A stretch of DNA of 37,215 bases from an uncultured Monoglobus sp. (GTDB lineage Bacteria; Bacillota; Clostridia; Monoglobales; Monoglobaceae). This document shows, piece after piece, positions 13,880 to 23,789 of this stretch. Position 1 is the stretch's first letter. Each line of letters begins with the position of its first letter. The stretch spans positions 1-37,215 of the forward strand of contig CANQLT010000017.1 of assembly GCA_947624775.1 (NCBI GenBank), in the 5' to 3' direction. The notes beneath the pieces are model-generated. The model was not told the origin of the DNA, searched no databases, and saw only the letters and a program-made list of their open reading frames with translations. A program made the translations under genes and the position numbers.

Positions 13880-16800
13880 ATGAAACACGGCAGGATTTTA
13901 GCTCTCGCGCTTGTATTTTTGATGGCGCTGACCTGCGTTTATGTCCCGGCGTTTGCCGCGGCGGACTACGGCACGGCGACGGAAGACAACACCGGCGCGG
14001 TCACGCTGAATTTCGGCAATGACTCGATCACAACGAGCGGAGGCGGCTCGATCATCACGGACTCCGCCAACGGAAACGTGAAACGGCCCGACAATCTTAA
14101 GACCAATAAGGACGGCGCCGCGGTGCTCACGCTCCCCGAGGTCGATCTGAGCGGCAAGGACTGGACAAAAGTTGACCTGTACGCCGCAAGCAAGAACGAC
14201 GCGGCGGTCGTTATCAAGGTCGGCGAGACCGAGGTCGCGAGCTTTGACAATGTGAACAACGGCTCGTGGGATTCGTACCGCGTGAACACCGCGGAGCTTA
14301 AATCAACGGACGCCAAGGGCGCGGTCACGCTCAACATCACGCGCGACAACGCTTACTGCGGCAATTATGTTTACGTTAAATTCTACAATCCCGACGCCAA
14401 GCCGGAGCTGCTTCCTTATCAGGACGAGAGCCTCTCGTTTGAGGAAAGAGCGGCCGATCTGGTATCGCGCATGACGCTTGATGAAAAGGTTTATCAGATG
14501 GGAATGATGGCTCCCGCCATCGACAGACTGGGCGTCGCGTCCTACAACTATTGGCGCGAGGGCCTTCACGGAGTCGCCCGTCAGGGCAAAGCCACATCTT
14601 TCCCCTCGCCTCTGTCTTTATCGAACACATGGAACAGAGCTTTGGCGTTCGATATGGGCGACGTTACCTCGACCGAGGCGAGAATAAAGAACTCAAGGAC
14701 CGATTTGTCATACTGGAGCCCGACTATCAACATGGCGCGCGATCCGCGTTGGGGCCGCAACGAGGAGAGCATGGGCGAGGACCCGTATCTCACCGGACAG
14801 CTTGCGGCTCAATTTGTTGACGGCATGCAGGGCGACGACGAGAAATATTTAAAGGTCATCGCGACGCTCAAGCATTACGCGGCCAACAACAACGAGAACA
14901 ACAGAGGCGGCGGCAGCTCGGTTATGACCGAGTTCAACATGAGGAATTATTATGCCAAGGTGTTCCGGAACGTTACCGAGCAGGTAATGCCCGCGTCGGT
15001 GATGGCGTCATATAACGGAACCACGGTATACAGAAACAACGAGCTTTTGTATAACTTTATTCCGTCTATGGCGAACAAATATTTATTAAATGACCTTTTG
15101 AGAAAAGACTGGGGCTTTGACGGCTATGTGACGACCGACTGCGGAGCCGGTGCGAACCTTGAGGGCAGCAGCCAGTTCAAACAGGGAATGCTGGGCGATT
15201 CCTCATATGACATGGAAAGATATATAGCCGAGGCTGTTAAAAACGGTCTTAACACCGAGTGCAACTTGGGCGACAGATCGGCCCCCTCAAACGACAACAG
15301 AACTCAGAGCTACGGCATTGCAGCGGTTGAAAACGGATATATTACCGAGAACGAGATCGAGAGGGCGGTGTATGAGCTGTTCCTCCAGAGATTCAGGACC
15401 GGAGAGTTTGACAGCGACGTTTCGTACAGAAACACAAACGCGGCGGACCTTGAGTCTGACGCGAATGTGGCAAAGGCCGAGGCGGCGGCAGAGGAATCGT
15501 GGGTGCTTTTGAAGAACGACGACAGTATTCTGCCTCTTAATTCAAACGACAAGAAAATTGTTGTGGCAGGTCCGAGAGCGGCCGAGGTAACGCTGGGCGA
15601 CTATTCCGGAACCCCCACCAAGAACGTTACTCCAATAGAGGGCATCACCGCGGAGGTTGCGGCGCAGTATCCGGGATCGACGGTGCAGCAGGTCGGAGTT
15701 GTCGAGAACACCACCGCGCTGATGAATATAAAGAGCATAACGCTAATTGACGAAAAGGGCGGCAAGACGCCTGTTGATCTTTCAAAGGCGGAGGTTATCG
15801 GCGGCGGCGCGGTGACAAACGGCGTGATTACGGGAATTACCCGCGTATCCAAGGTGCATATACCTCAGATCGATTTCGCGAAAGCGGCGACGATAACAAT
15901 GGAGATCTCGACCGGCAGCGCGCCGGGCGGAACAGTCGCGGTACACTATGGAGAGGGCGGCCCCGAGGGCGCGTATATCAAGTCGCAGGACACCGCGGGT
16001 CTTGACGCATACGCCGAGTGCTCGGGCGAGTACACCGGAGCCGACGGCGGCTACAGCGGCACCGAGCTTATGGAGCTGACCTTTGAGGCCAACACTCCCG
16101 AGATAACGGCCGAAAGATACAAGGCCGAGTTCGACGCCGCGGACGTTATCATCGCGTACGCCGGCACAAACACGGGCGACTCCTCCGAGAGCCACGACCG
16201 CGCGAATATCGACCTGCCCGCGTCGCAGGCGCATGTTCAGTCAATTTGCGACGCTTATCCCGACAAGACGGTCGTTGTTATGTCAACTGTCGGACAGATC
16301 AATGTCGAGCCGTTTATGGATAAGTGCAAGGCTATTCTGTGGACGGCTTACAACGGTCAGACCCAGGGCACCGCGCTGGGCAAGGTCCTGACCGGTCAGG
16401 TCAACCCCTCGGGAAAGCTGACGACCACATGGTATAAAAACGACGACGTAAAGAAAATGGAGCTCTACGGCGGAAACAAGAAGATAGGCGACATTACCGG
16501 AGGCTATACCGATTATAATATTCAGGCTGACGGCACCAATCCGGGCCACACATATCAGTATTACGGCGGAACGCCGATCTATCCGTTCGGCTACGGCCTG
16601 AGCTACACAAACTTTGAATATTCAAATATGAAGGTGAGCGGCGGCGCGCCCGTGGAGGACACGAACCCCTACACTATCACCGGAGCGGAATATTCGGGCG
16701 GAAAGCTGAACGTCACATATACCAAGAAGGACGGCGCCCCCGAGGCGACGCTCATAGCCGCGGCGTACTCGGATCAGGCCGAGACAAACATGGTTGAGAC

Positions 16801-19800
16801 CGAGAGCGTTAAGATAGACGGCAGCGGCAGCCAGAGCATAGAGATTGCCGAGCCGCAGGGCGGCAAGACAAAGGTTTATATCTGGGAGAACACCGATTCG
16901 ATAAGGCCTTTAAGCTATACCAAAACGGTAGGCGAGGCTGAGGCGGGCGCTCCCGCATCGGGAGCGGACGCAAACGGCGCGCTGACATTCTCGGTAGACG
17001 TTACCAACACCGGAAACACCGCGGGAAAAGAGGCTGTTCAGCTCTATGTCGCGCATCCGAACGCGGGCGAGGGAACAACTCCCGCAAAGCAGCTCAAGGG
17101 CTTTGAAAAGATCGAGCTTAAGCCCGGCGAGACCAAGACCGTTTCTATTGAGCTTAACATAAGAGATATGTACCTGTTTGACGAGGCGGCGCAGAAGGAT
17201 ATAGTTCCCGAGGGCACATACACGGCCTATATGGCTTCAAGCTCGGCCGACACAAAGAACTCGGCGCAGTTCGAGGTCACAGGAACGCTTGCCTCAACAT
17301 TAAAGACGGTAAGAGCGAATCCGGACGGCGTGACCGTTCTGGGCAGAGTTGACGAAAACGGCAACGGCCACGAGGCGGTGAACAGCGTTAATTCAAACAT
17401 CAGCATAGTTATGAGCGATGAGACCGTGGTTGACCCGAGCGAAGCCGATATAACCTACGCGAGCGCGGACAGCGAGATCGCGACCGTTAACTCAAGCGGA
17501 GTTGTTGAGTCGGGAACAAAGATCGGCGTTACAACTATCACGGCGACCGTTACATACGGCGGCGAGACCAAGACCGCGTCATTCCCGATAGTGAACGAGC
17601 TGCAGATCAAGGCGAGCGATGCCGACAAGACGGCGGCGATCGCGCAGCTGACCGAGGTTCGCGACTCGCTTCCCAAGACGGCGTATACGGCCGAGAGCTG
17701 GGCCGAGATCGAGAAGATCTATACGGACGGCGTAAAGGCGGTAAACGATGCCGTGACAAAGGTTGATATAGAGAATATTATTCCCGGCGTTATTTCGGGA
17801 ATGAAGAACATCACGATGGATAACCTGAGCGAGACCTACACGATCGAGTCGGTAAATCCGCAGTTCATAGTCGACGGCGTTATTGATTACCGCGAAGGCG
17901 GAATACCGATGTACGAAAACGGCACGGGAACAGTCAACGAGGCGAACCCATACACGGGAGAGCTTGTCGCTAAAGACGCTTCCGGAAACAAGGTTGACGC
18001 GTCAAAGCTCACGTGGCAGATCAAAAAGGTTGATCCTTCGTCGCGCAAGGTGGCGGATATAGATAACGACACCGGCGCTCTGACGGTATACGGCAACGGC
18101 ATTGTGCAGATAACCGCAGCGGATATCGCGGCGGGAACCTGCGGCAGACTTATCGTCAAAGTCGAAACTCAGATCGAGGCCGAGACCGCGGACGACGGCG
18201 GCAAGGCCAATCTCAGAGACGCTCAGAACGGAGCCAGCGGCGGATTTGACGCGGGCAGCACGGCAAACGAGTGGATGCTCTATAAGTCGGTGAACCTTGA
18301 ATATATCGACAGCTTTATTGCCAGAGTAGCGGGCAGAAACGCGGGTATGATCTATGTAAGCCTTGACAAGAACTCAAAGGCAGAAAATCTGATAGCCTCC
18401 GTTCAGGCGGACGCGACAGGCGGCTGGGCGGCATGGACCGAAGTATCGCTTGATATCAACCCGAGCGTTATTGACGCGGCGAAAGCATCGGGCAAGATAG
18501 ACAAGGACGGCAGAGGTGACATATACATTCAGACAAACGGAGTAAACCTTGACTATTTCAGAATAAATCATTACGTGCCCAACGACGACACCCCGTATAT
18601 CGTGGGCAGAGCGCTCAACAAGCAGGGCGGCGACATAAAAGTCATGCTGACATACCGTGGCAGCGCGGCTCCGACAGACGCAGTGCTTGTGGCCGAGGTA
18701 TACGGCGCGAACGGCGCTCTAAAATCGACAAACACAAGCACAACGGTCAAGGGCGGCGGCGATTATGACATAAACGGTCTTAAAGCATCCGACGGCGACA
18801 CTGTTAAGCTCTATGTGATAAACAACACATCGGAAAACAAGCATCTTTCAGAGACCGCGGAGCATACTTACGCGGAGCCTGTGCCCAGCGAGATCGAGGT
18901 TATCACGCTCAACAAGGCTTACACAAGCTTTGATTACAGCCAGCTCACGTCGGGCACCAATGCTGACAGCACGCCGCTGGATTCGACCGTAAACGGCGTG
19001 TCGGGCTTCGGCTCATGGAAAGTTGTTGATTCAACCGCGAAATACACTTATAAGGATATTAACGAGAGCGAGTATAACTACGAGTTCACTCAGGCATGGC
19101 AGGCGGGCGGAGGAAACACGACCAACAGAAACTTCTATTTCACGCCCAAAAAGGTGCCCTGCAAGGTTTCGGCGGTATTCCAAGGCAGCGAGGCGGCCAG
19201 AAGCATGAAGATCTGGCAGAGCGATGACGTTAACGCCGAGACGCCCGGCGGCACCGGAACCGCGGCGGCGAGCCTTGAGATAACCGAAAAGGCGCCGGTA
19301 TATGTCTACGGCGGCAGCTCCAACAAGCAGCTCTACGCGATCATTATCGAGTATTACGGCTCGGCGAAAGCGGCCGACGCGGCAGATGAGCAAGACGAGG
19401 AGCCGGAGGATTTTGACAGACCCGTGCAGTACGCGGCGTGGAACGGAAAGGACGTTACGCTAACGAAAAATGACAGAACCGGCGAATCTAAAGTCTGGGT
19501 GGAGCTCCCCGATGGTATGCGCCTTCAGCTTCAAACCGACACATTTTACGCCTCGGATGTTCCGCAGAGCTATGGCGACAAGTATAACATAAACGCCCTT
19601 GCCGAGTACAACGGCAGATTGTACGCGGCCTGCGACGGCGGACTGGTTATCATGTTCACCGACTGCGCGAAGTGTTATCAGCTCAAAAAGGCGGCGGATA
19701 TCGACTTAAAGTATATGACGATTGAGGGAGATATCATGCTCGCGGGCGACGGCGAAAGCGAGATAAATATCCCGATGAGCGATTTGGGCGGCAATTCGAT

Positions 19801-20068
19801 AGAGGCCGACGAGGCGGGCGTTCTCCTCGCGGGCGGAGCAAAGCTGATCGACGTGCGCACCGCTGAGGAATACGCCGAGGACCATGCCGAAGGTTCCGTT
19901 AATATCCCGATTGACAATCTGGAGAATGGGCTTGCGGCCTACGAAAATGGCGATACATTGATCTTCTGCTGCGCGAGCGGCGGCAGAGCGGCCAAGGCGG
20001 TCGAGACCGCAAAGTCTCTCGGATACGCGAACGTTTACAACCTCGGCAGCTACGCGAAGATCAAATAG
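13880..20068 (+). CDS. Giant secreted GH3 glycosidase with accessory domains and a C-terminal rhodanese domain
   Basis: This 2062-residue exoenzyme begins with a signal peptide (about 1-27) and a beta-sandwich segment (30-175). The GH3 barrel (about 180-475) has RWGRNEESMGEDP near 290, LKHYAANNNENN near 330 and nucleophile D420 in VTTDCGA. The GH3 C-terminal domain (about 530-920) is split by a CBM6-like insertion (614-740) and a fibronectin-like domain follows (1035-1130). Then come a Big_2-like domain (1157-1240), a helical segment, a CBM6-like domain starting IEAETADDGG (1430-1567) and further beta domains. Residues 1980-2062 form a rhodanese domain with LIDVRTAEEYAEDHAEGSVNIPID and active-site CASGGR (C2031). 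The motifs fit beta-glucosidase or beta-xylosidase activity. No SLH or sortase anchor is seen. A rhodanese on a secreted glycosidase is unusual. Ribosome site AAAGGAGG. Confidence 0.92.
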   Translation: MKHGRILALALVFLMALTCVYVPAFAAADYGTATEDNTGAVTLNFGNDSITTSGGGSIITDSANGNVKRPDNLKTNKDGAAVLTLPEVDLSGKDWTKVDLYAASKNDAAVVIKVGETEVASFDNVNNGSWDSYRVNTAELKSTDAKGAVTLNITRDNAYCGNYVYVKFYNPDAKPELLPYQDESLSFEERAADLVSRMTLDEKVYQMGMMAPAIDRLGVASYNYWREGLHGVARQGKATSFPSPLSLSNTWNRALAFDMGDVTSTEARIKNSRTDLSYWSPTINMARDPRWGRNEESMGEDPYLTGQLAAQFVDGMQGDDEKYLKVIATLKHYAANNNENNRGGGSSVMTEFNMRNYYAKVFRNVTEQVMPASVMASYNGTTVYRNNELLYNFIPSMANKYLLNDLLRKDWGFDGYVTTDCGAGANLEGSSQFKQGMLGDSSYDMERYIAEAVKNGLNTECNLGDRSAPSNDNRTQSYGIAAVENGYITENEIERAVYELFLQRFRTGEFDSDVSYRNTNAADLESDANVAKAEAAAEESWVLLKNDDSILPLNSNDKKIVVAGPRAAEVTLGDYSGTPTKNVTPIEGITAEVAAQYPGSTVQQVGVVENTTALMNIKSITLIDEKGGKTPVDLSKAEVIGGGAVTNGVITGITRVSKVHIPQIDFAKAATITMEISTGSAPGGTVAVHYGEGGPEGAYIKSQDTAGLDAYAECSGEYTGADGGYSGTELMELTFEANTPEITAERYKAEFDAADVIIAYAGTNTGDSSESHDRANIDLPASQAHVQSICDAYPDKTVVVMSTVGQINVEPFMDKCKAILWTAYNGQTQGTALGKVLTGQVNPSGKLTTTWYKNDDVKKMELYGGNKKIGDITGGYTDYNIQADGTNPGHTYQYYGGTPIYPFGYGLSYTNFEYSNMKVSGGAPVEDTNPYTITGAEYSGGKLNVTYTKKDGAPEATLIAAAYSDQAETNMVETESVKIDGSGSQSIEIAEPQGGKTKVYIWENTDSIRPLSYTKTVGEAEAGAPASGADANGALTFSVDVTNTGNTAGKEAVQLYVAHPNAGEGTTPAKQLKGFEKIELKPGETKTVSIELNIRDMYLFDEAAQKDIVPEGTYTAYMASSSADTKNSAQFEVTGTLASTLKTVRANPDGVTVLGRVDENGNGHEAVNSVNSNISIVMSDETVVDPSEADITYASADSEIATVNSSGVVESGTKIGVTTITATVTYGGETKTASFPIVNELQIKASDADKTAAIAQLTEVRDSLPKTAYTAESWAEIEKIYTDGVKAVNDAVTKVDIENIIPGVISGMKNITMDNLSETYTIESVNPQFIVDGVIDYREGGIPMYENGTGTVNEANPYTGELVAKDASGNKVDASKLTWQIKKVDPSSRKVADIDNDTGALTVYGNGIVQITAADIAAGTCGRLIVKVETQIEAETADDGGKANLRDAQNGASGGFDAGSTANEWMLYKSVNLEYIDSFIARVAGRNAGMIYVSLDKNSKAENLIASVQADATGGWAAWTEVSLDINPSVIDAAKASGKIDKDGRGDIYIQTNGVNLDYFRINHYVPNDDTPYIVGRALNKQGGDIKVMLTYRGSAAPTDAVLVAEVYGANGALKSTNTSTTVKGGGDYDINGLKASDGDTVKLYVINNTSENKHLSETAEHTYAEPVPSEIEVITLNKAYTSFDYSQLTSGTNADSTPLDSTVNGVSGFGSWKVVDSTAKYTYKDINESEYNYEFTQAWQAGGGNTTNRNFYFTPKKVPCKVSAVFQGSEAARSMKIWQSDDVNAETPGGTGTAAASLEITEKAPVYVYGGSSNKQLYAIIIEYYGSAKAADAADEQDEEPEDFDRPVQYAAWNGKDVTLTKNDRTGESKVWVELPDGMRLQLQTDTFYASDVPQSYGDKYNINALAEYNGRLYAACDGGLVIMFTDCAKCYQLKKAADIDLKYMTIEGDIMLAGDGESEINIPMSDLGGNSIEADEAGVLLAGGAKLIDVRTAEEYAEDHAEGSVNIPIDNLENGLAAYENGDTLIFCCASGGRAAKAVETAKSLGYANVYNLGSYAKIK

Positions 20069-20106
20069 CGCGAAAAATAAATAATCTTCCCAATAATTAA
20101 TCCAAA

Positions 20107-20147
20107 CAAGGGCCCGCGGAACACCCCGCGGGCCCTTGCAATTTTTT
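20107..20147 (+). terminator. Terminator of the giant GH3 gene
   Basis: A perfect 13-bp GC-rich stem CAAGGGCCCGCGG/CCGCGGGCCCTTG with a six-base loop is followed by CAA and six T residues, 38 bases past the stop codon. Confidence 0.95.
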
Positions 20148-20164
20148 CTTTTATGTGGTATGAT
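20136..20164 (+). promoter_or_regulatory. Promoter of the amidase-GH3 operon, overlapping the upstream terminator
   Basis: TTGCAA (20136-20141) and TATGAT (20159-20164) are spaced by 17 bases. The -35 box is made of the last stem bases of the GH3 terminator and the T-run forms the spacer, so the two units are packed end to end. Confidence 0.65.
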
Positions 20165-20193
20165 GGATTTGGGATATATAGAGGAGGAATATT

Positions 20194-21471
20194 ATGACAA
20201 AAAGGATTTTATGTTTATTTTTGAGCTTAGCGCTGTGTCTGGGCGGCGCGGCGGTCTCGGCCTCGGAGCCGGGCGACGTTATCGGCGAGGCGGTTTACAC
20301 CGATATTGTGGCGTATATCAACGACCAGCCGATACCGTCATACAATGTGGACGGCTACACCGTGGTCATTGCCGAGGACTTGAGAAAATACGGCTTTGAC
20401 GTGATCTGGGACAACGGCACACGCTCCCTCTCGATAGCGCCAGCGGACGATCAGGCTTTCGCGGCGGGCACCGGAGTTGTGTATAAATACGACGGGACCG
20501 GCGTCAAGTTCGCGGACGTGATCTACACCGACATCACGACCTATCTTGAGGGCGAGCCGATCACGGCCTTCAGCATCGACGGCAGCACCATGATACCACT
20601 GAACACGCTCAAGGCCTGCGGCGAGGTGAGCTTCAGCCAGGAGCTGCGCCGGGCCGACGTGAAGATCTCGTGGATACCAATAAATAACAACCCGAATCCT
20701 ATTGAGCCCAAAAAGGTCTCGCGCGGAGTGATTGTGCTCGACCCGGGTCACGGCAGGCTTTCGGGAAACATGAGCGACGAGCAAAAGACAGCCGACGGCT
20801 GGATATATAATTCCTCAAAAGGCGGCTGGGGCGAATGGCGCCATTGGAAGAGCGGCACGACCTGGCAGGACTGCGGCGGATTTGGCTGTTCGGGCAGAGT
20901 CACCGAGGGCGGAAGCTGCTGGTATCCGATCGGCGCGGGCGACCGCGAGCTTGAGCCCGAGATAACCCTGCGCAACTGTATGTTCGCGAAAAAATATCTT
21001 GAGGAAATGGGCTACGAGGTGCGCATGACCAGAAACACAAACGACGAGAACCCTTCGATGACAAAGCGTCTCATATATTGCTATCCCAACAATGACACGT
21101 CCGCCGCGCCCGACGCTGATCTGTTTGTCTGCATACACTCAAATGCGGGTGGCGGCAGAGGCAGCGCCTATATCGAGCTGTCGGGCGTTTACGACCAGGC
21201 AGGTATCCCGTCAAACTACGCGGATATCGGCAACTACGCGGGCAGGCTGATAAACGATGAGATCACGTCCACAACAAGCCTCTCGGCGTATATGGGCGGA
21301 TGCTATCCATATATGCCTGAGCTTATCCTGTTCTGCAAGAGCCCGATCCCGATTGCCTATATCGAGTGCGGATTCTTTGACAATTCTTCGGACCGCGCAA
21401 TACTGAATTCCGAGTATGAGCAGATTGGAAAGGCAATCGCAAACGGCATTGACAAATATTTTAACAATTAA
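20194..21471 (+). CDS. Secreted N-acetylmuramoyl-L-alanine amidase (Amidase_3) with copper-amine-oxidase-like stalk
   Basis: This zinc amidase should cut the bond between MurNAc and L-Ala in peptidoglycan outside the cell. Its 425 residues start with a signal peptide (about 1-24). Two copper-amine-oxidase-N-like segments follow (about 35-85 and 105-165), each with a YI/YL...I...Y/F-S-I-DG pattern; they probably bind cell wall. The Amidase_3 domain has VLDPGHG (H186), a glutamate near 255 (ELEPEITLRN), CIHSNAG (His near 315) and the catalytic glutamate in AYIECGFFDN (about 391). Between H186 and the second ligand is an unusual 60-residue Trp/Gly/Cys-rich insertion (GGWGEWRHWKSGTTW, CGGFGC). 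Ribosome site GAGGAGG. A GH3 gene follows after 14 bases and should be co-transcribed. Confidence 0.9.
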   Translation: MTKRILCLFLSLALCLGGAAVSASEPGDVIGEAVYTDIVAYINDQPIPSYNVDGYTVVIAEDLRKYGFDVIWDNGTRSLSIAPADDQAFAAGTGVVYKYDGTGVKFADVIYTDITTYLEGEPITAFSIDGSTMIPLNTLKACGEVSFSQELRRADVKISWIPINNNPNPIEPKKVSRGVIVLDPGHGRLSGNMSDEQKTADGWIYNSSKGGWGEWRHWKSGTTWQDCGGFGCSGRVTEGGSCWYPIGAGDRELEPEITLRNCMFAKKYLEEMGYEVRMTRNTNDENPSMTKRLIYCYPNNDTSAAPDADLFVCIHSNAGGGRGSAYIELSGVYDQAGIPSNYADIGNYAGRLINDEITSTTSLSAYMGGCYPYMPELILFCKSPIPIAYIECGFFDNSSDRAILNSEYEQIGKAIANGIDKYFNN

Positions 21472-21485
21472 GAAAGCGTGATAAT

Positions 21486-23789
21486 ATGACCGACGCTACG
21501 AAAAAAACTCTCGCCGCGGCGCACAGAGCCGCGATTGACGGCATAGTGATGCTTGAGAACAAAAACGGCGCGCTGCCGCTTAGGCGCGGCGAAAGGATCG
21601 CGGTGTTCGGACGCTCGCAGATAGACTATAACGCGGGCGGCACGGGCTCGGGCGGCAGCGTTAACACCGAGTACCAAACCGATATTTTGTCGTCTCTTGA
21701 AAAATCGGATGTCGAGGTGAACCGAACTCTCGCGCAGTTTTACAGAGATTGGGTCTCAAAAAATCCCGTATCGACCGGCGGTGGAATGTGGGCGTCGCGT
21801 CCGCTTTCCCAAAAGGAGCCGCAGATAGACAATTATCTCATGAAAAAAGTTTTGGCAGAGTCGGAGACCGCGATAGTTGTGATCGGACGCTCGGCCGGCG
21901 AGGAACAGGACAGCGTCAACGCTCCGGGCGGGTTCCTGCTGACAGAGGCCGAAACCGAGCTTTTAAAAACGGCGCGCGGGCGCTTTAAAAAGCTGATTGT
22001 TCTGCTCAACGTTCCGTCTGTTATTGACATGAGCTTTGTGGGCGAGATCGGGCCCGACGCCGTGCTGTATATCTGGCAGGGCGGACAGGAGGGCGGAGCC
22101 GCGGCGGCAGAAGTGCTTTGCGGAGCGTCGCCAAGCGGCAGACTGACCGACACGATCGCATTATCTTACGCCGATTATCCGTCATCCGAGGGCTTTGACG
22201 CAAAAGATAAGATATATTATAATGAAGATATTTTCGTGGGCTACAGGTATTTCGAAACGTTCTGTCCCGAAAATGTCTTGTACCCCTTCGGGTTCGGGCT
22301 GTCCTATACCGATTTTGAGCTCGCGTGCCGAGCGGCCGTTTTCGCGGACCAAAAGATCAGCCTGACCGTGGATGTGAAAAATATCGGCGGCGCGACGGGG
22401 CGCGAGATCGTTCAGGTCTACGCCGAGCCGCCGAAGTCAAATATGCCACGCCAGAAACGCAGTCTCGTTGAGTTTGCCAAAACAAAAACGCTGGCGCCGG
22501 GGGAAACGCAGACGCTCAGAATAAAATTTCCGCTGAGCAGACTGAAATATTACGACGATAAAAATTCCGAATGGCGCATCGACGGCGGGGAATACAGGCT
22601 GATAATCGCAAAAAACGTCCGAGACAAGAGCTGTTCGGTCAGGCTGAGATTGTCAAAGGATATTATTAAAAAATGTGATAGATTGGCGGCGCCCAAAGAG
22701 CTGTTCAAGCGGCTTATAGGTTTCGACGGCGGCCCGATATACGAGGACGCGCCGACGGCACAAAGCGGCAAAAGCGGCGGCACAGGCGGCAAAGCAAAAC
22801 GGAAAGCGTTTTCGGGTATCGCGAGGTCGCGAAAGTATAAATTCGAAGATGTGAAAAACGGCAGAATATCTTTGGATGAGTTTGTGAGCGCTATATCGGA
22901 AAAAGACCTGGCGCGCCTTTGCCGCGGCGAGGGCATGGGCAGCAAGCTGGTGCGCCCCGGAACCGGCGCGGCGTTCGGAGGAGTTTCAAAAGGGCTTAGA
23001 AAGCTCGGCATACCCTGCGCCGCCGCTACCGACGGTCCCTCGGGACTGCGGCTCGACAACGGCGACAAGGCGGCTCTTCTGCCGATTGGCACCATGCTGG
23101 CGTGCACATGGGACGTTGAGCTGATTGAGGAAGTTTATTCATGTATCGGCGGCGAAATGATCGAAAACGACATTGATCTGCTGCTGGGCCCGGGTTTCAA
23201 TATTCATCGGAATCCGCTCTGCGGCCGAAACTTTGAGTATTATTCCGAGGACCCGTACATAAGCGGCGCGGCCGCGGCGGCGGCACTGAGAGGCCTTGAG
23301 AGCCGCGGAGTATGCGGAACGCTCAAGCATATCGCGGCGAACAACCGCGAGGAGGGAAGAAAAGGTCTTGATACCGTTCTGTCCGAGCGGGCGCTCAGAG
23401 AGATATATCTGCGGCCGCTTGAATACGCGCTGGAGCTGTCGAATCCGAAAGCGATAATGACGGCCTACAACGGAATAAACGGAGAGATGTGCGGCTCAAA
23501 TTTCGAGCTGATATCCGGGATAATCCGCGGCGAGTTTGGATTTTCGGGCATGGTCATGACCGACTGGTGGGCGTCGCTGGGCTCCTGCTCCGCGCCCTCG
23601 CGGAGAAATTCGGCGGCCATGCTTCGCGCGGGCGGAGATATATACATGGTGGCGAAAAGCGCCGAGAAAAACAGCGGCGGCGACAACACCTTAAAAGAGC
23701 TTAAAAGCGCCAATCTGAGCGCCGATGAGCTGCGTCGCGCCGCGAAAAATATATTGAGCCTGATAATCAACGTAGTGATTAGTGATTAG
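21486..23789 (+). CDS. Cytoplasmic GH3 beta-glycosidase with permuted domain order
   Basis: The 767 residues contain the usual GH3 parts in reversed order. The alpha/beta C-terminal-type domain comes first (about 1-230, LENKNGALPLRRGERIAVFG). The YPFGFGLSYTDF junction and a fibronectin-like domain follow (270-390), then a Gly/Ser/Lys linker (about 415-450). The catalytic barrel is last (about 455-767): ATDGPSGLRL, LLLGPGFNIHRNPLCGRNFEYYSEDP, LKHIAANNREE and nucleophile D693 in MVMTDWW. This inverted order is known from beta-glucosidases of Ruminococcus albus and Butyrivibrio. No signal peptide is present, so it probably acts on imported oligosaccharides. The NagZ KHFPGHGDT motif is absent, so a muropeptide role is unlikely despite the amidase neighbour. 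The last residues (VVISD) are encoded by intergenic repeat DNA. Confidence 0.9.
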   Translation: MTDATKKTLAAAHRAAIDGIVMLENKNGALPLRRGERIAVFGRSQIDYNAGGTGSGGSVNTEYQTDILSSLEKSDVEVNRTLAQFYRDWVSKNPVSTGGGMWASRPLSQKEPQIDNYLMKKVLAESETAIVVIGRSAGEEQDSVNAPGGFLLTEAETELLKTARGRFKKLIVLLNVPSVIDMSFVGEIGPDAVLYIWQGGQEGGAAAAEVLCGASPSGRLTDTIALSYADYPSSEGFDAKDKIYYNEDIFVGYRYFETFCPENVLYPFGFGLSYTDFELACRAAVFADQKISLTVDVKNIGGATGREIVQVYAEPPKSNMPRQKRSLVEFAKTKTLAPGETQTLRIKFPLSRLKYYDDKNSEWRIDGGEYRLIIAKNVRDKSCSVRLRLSKDIIKKCDRLAAPKELFKRLIGFDGGPIYEDAPTAQSGKSGGTGGKAKRKAFSGIARSRKYKFEDVKNGRISLDEFVSAISEKDLARLCRGEGMGSKLVRPGTGAAFGGVSKGLRKLGIPCAAATDGPSGLRLDNGDKAALLPIGTMLACTWDVELIEEVYSCIGGEMIENDIDLLLGPGFNIHRNPLCGRNFEYYSEDPYISGAAAAAALRGLESRGVCGTLKHIAANNREEGRKGLDTVLSERALREIYLRPLEYALELSNPKAIMTAYNGINGEMCGSNFELISGIIRGEFGFSGMVMTDWWASLGSCSAPSRRNSAAMLRAGGDIYMVAKSAEKNSGGDNTLKELKSANLSADELRRAAKNILSLIINVVISD

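Noticed and set aside
21486-23789. NagZ-type N-acetylglucosaminidase role for the GH3 next to the amidase
   Set aside because: The KHFPGHGDT-like motif of NagZ is missing; the barrel reads as a beta-glucosidase-type GH3.
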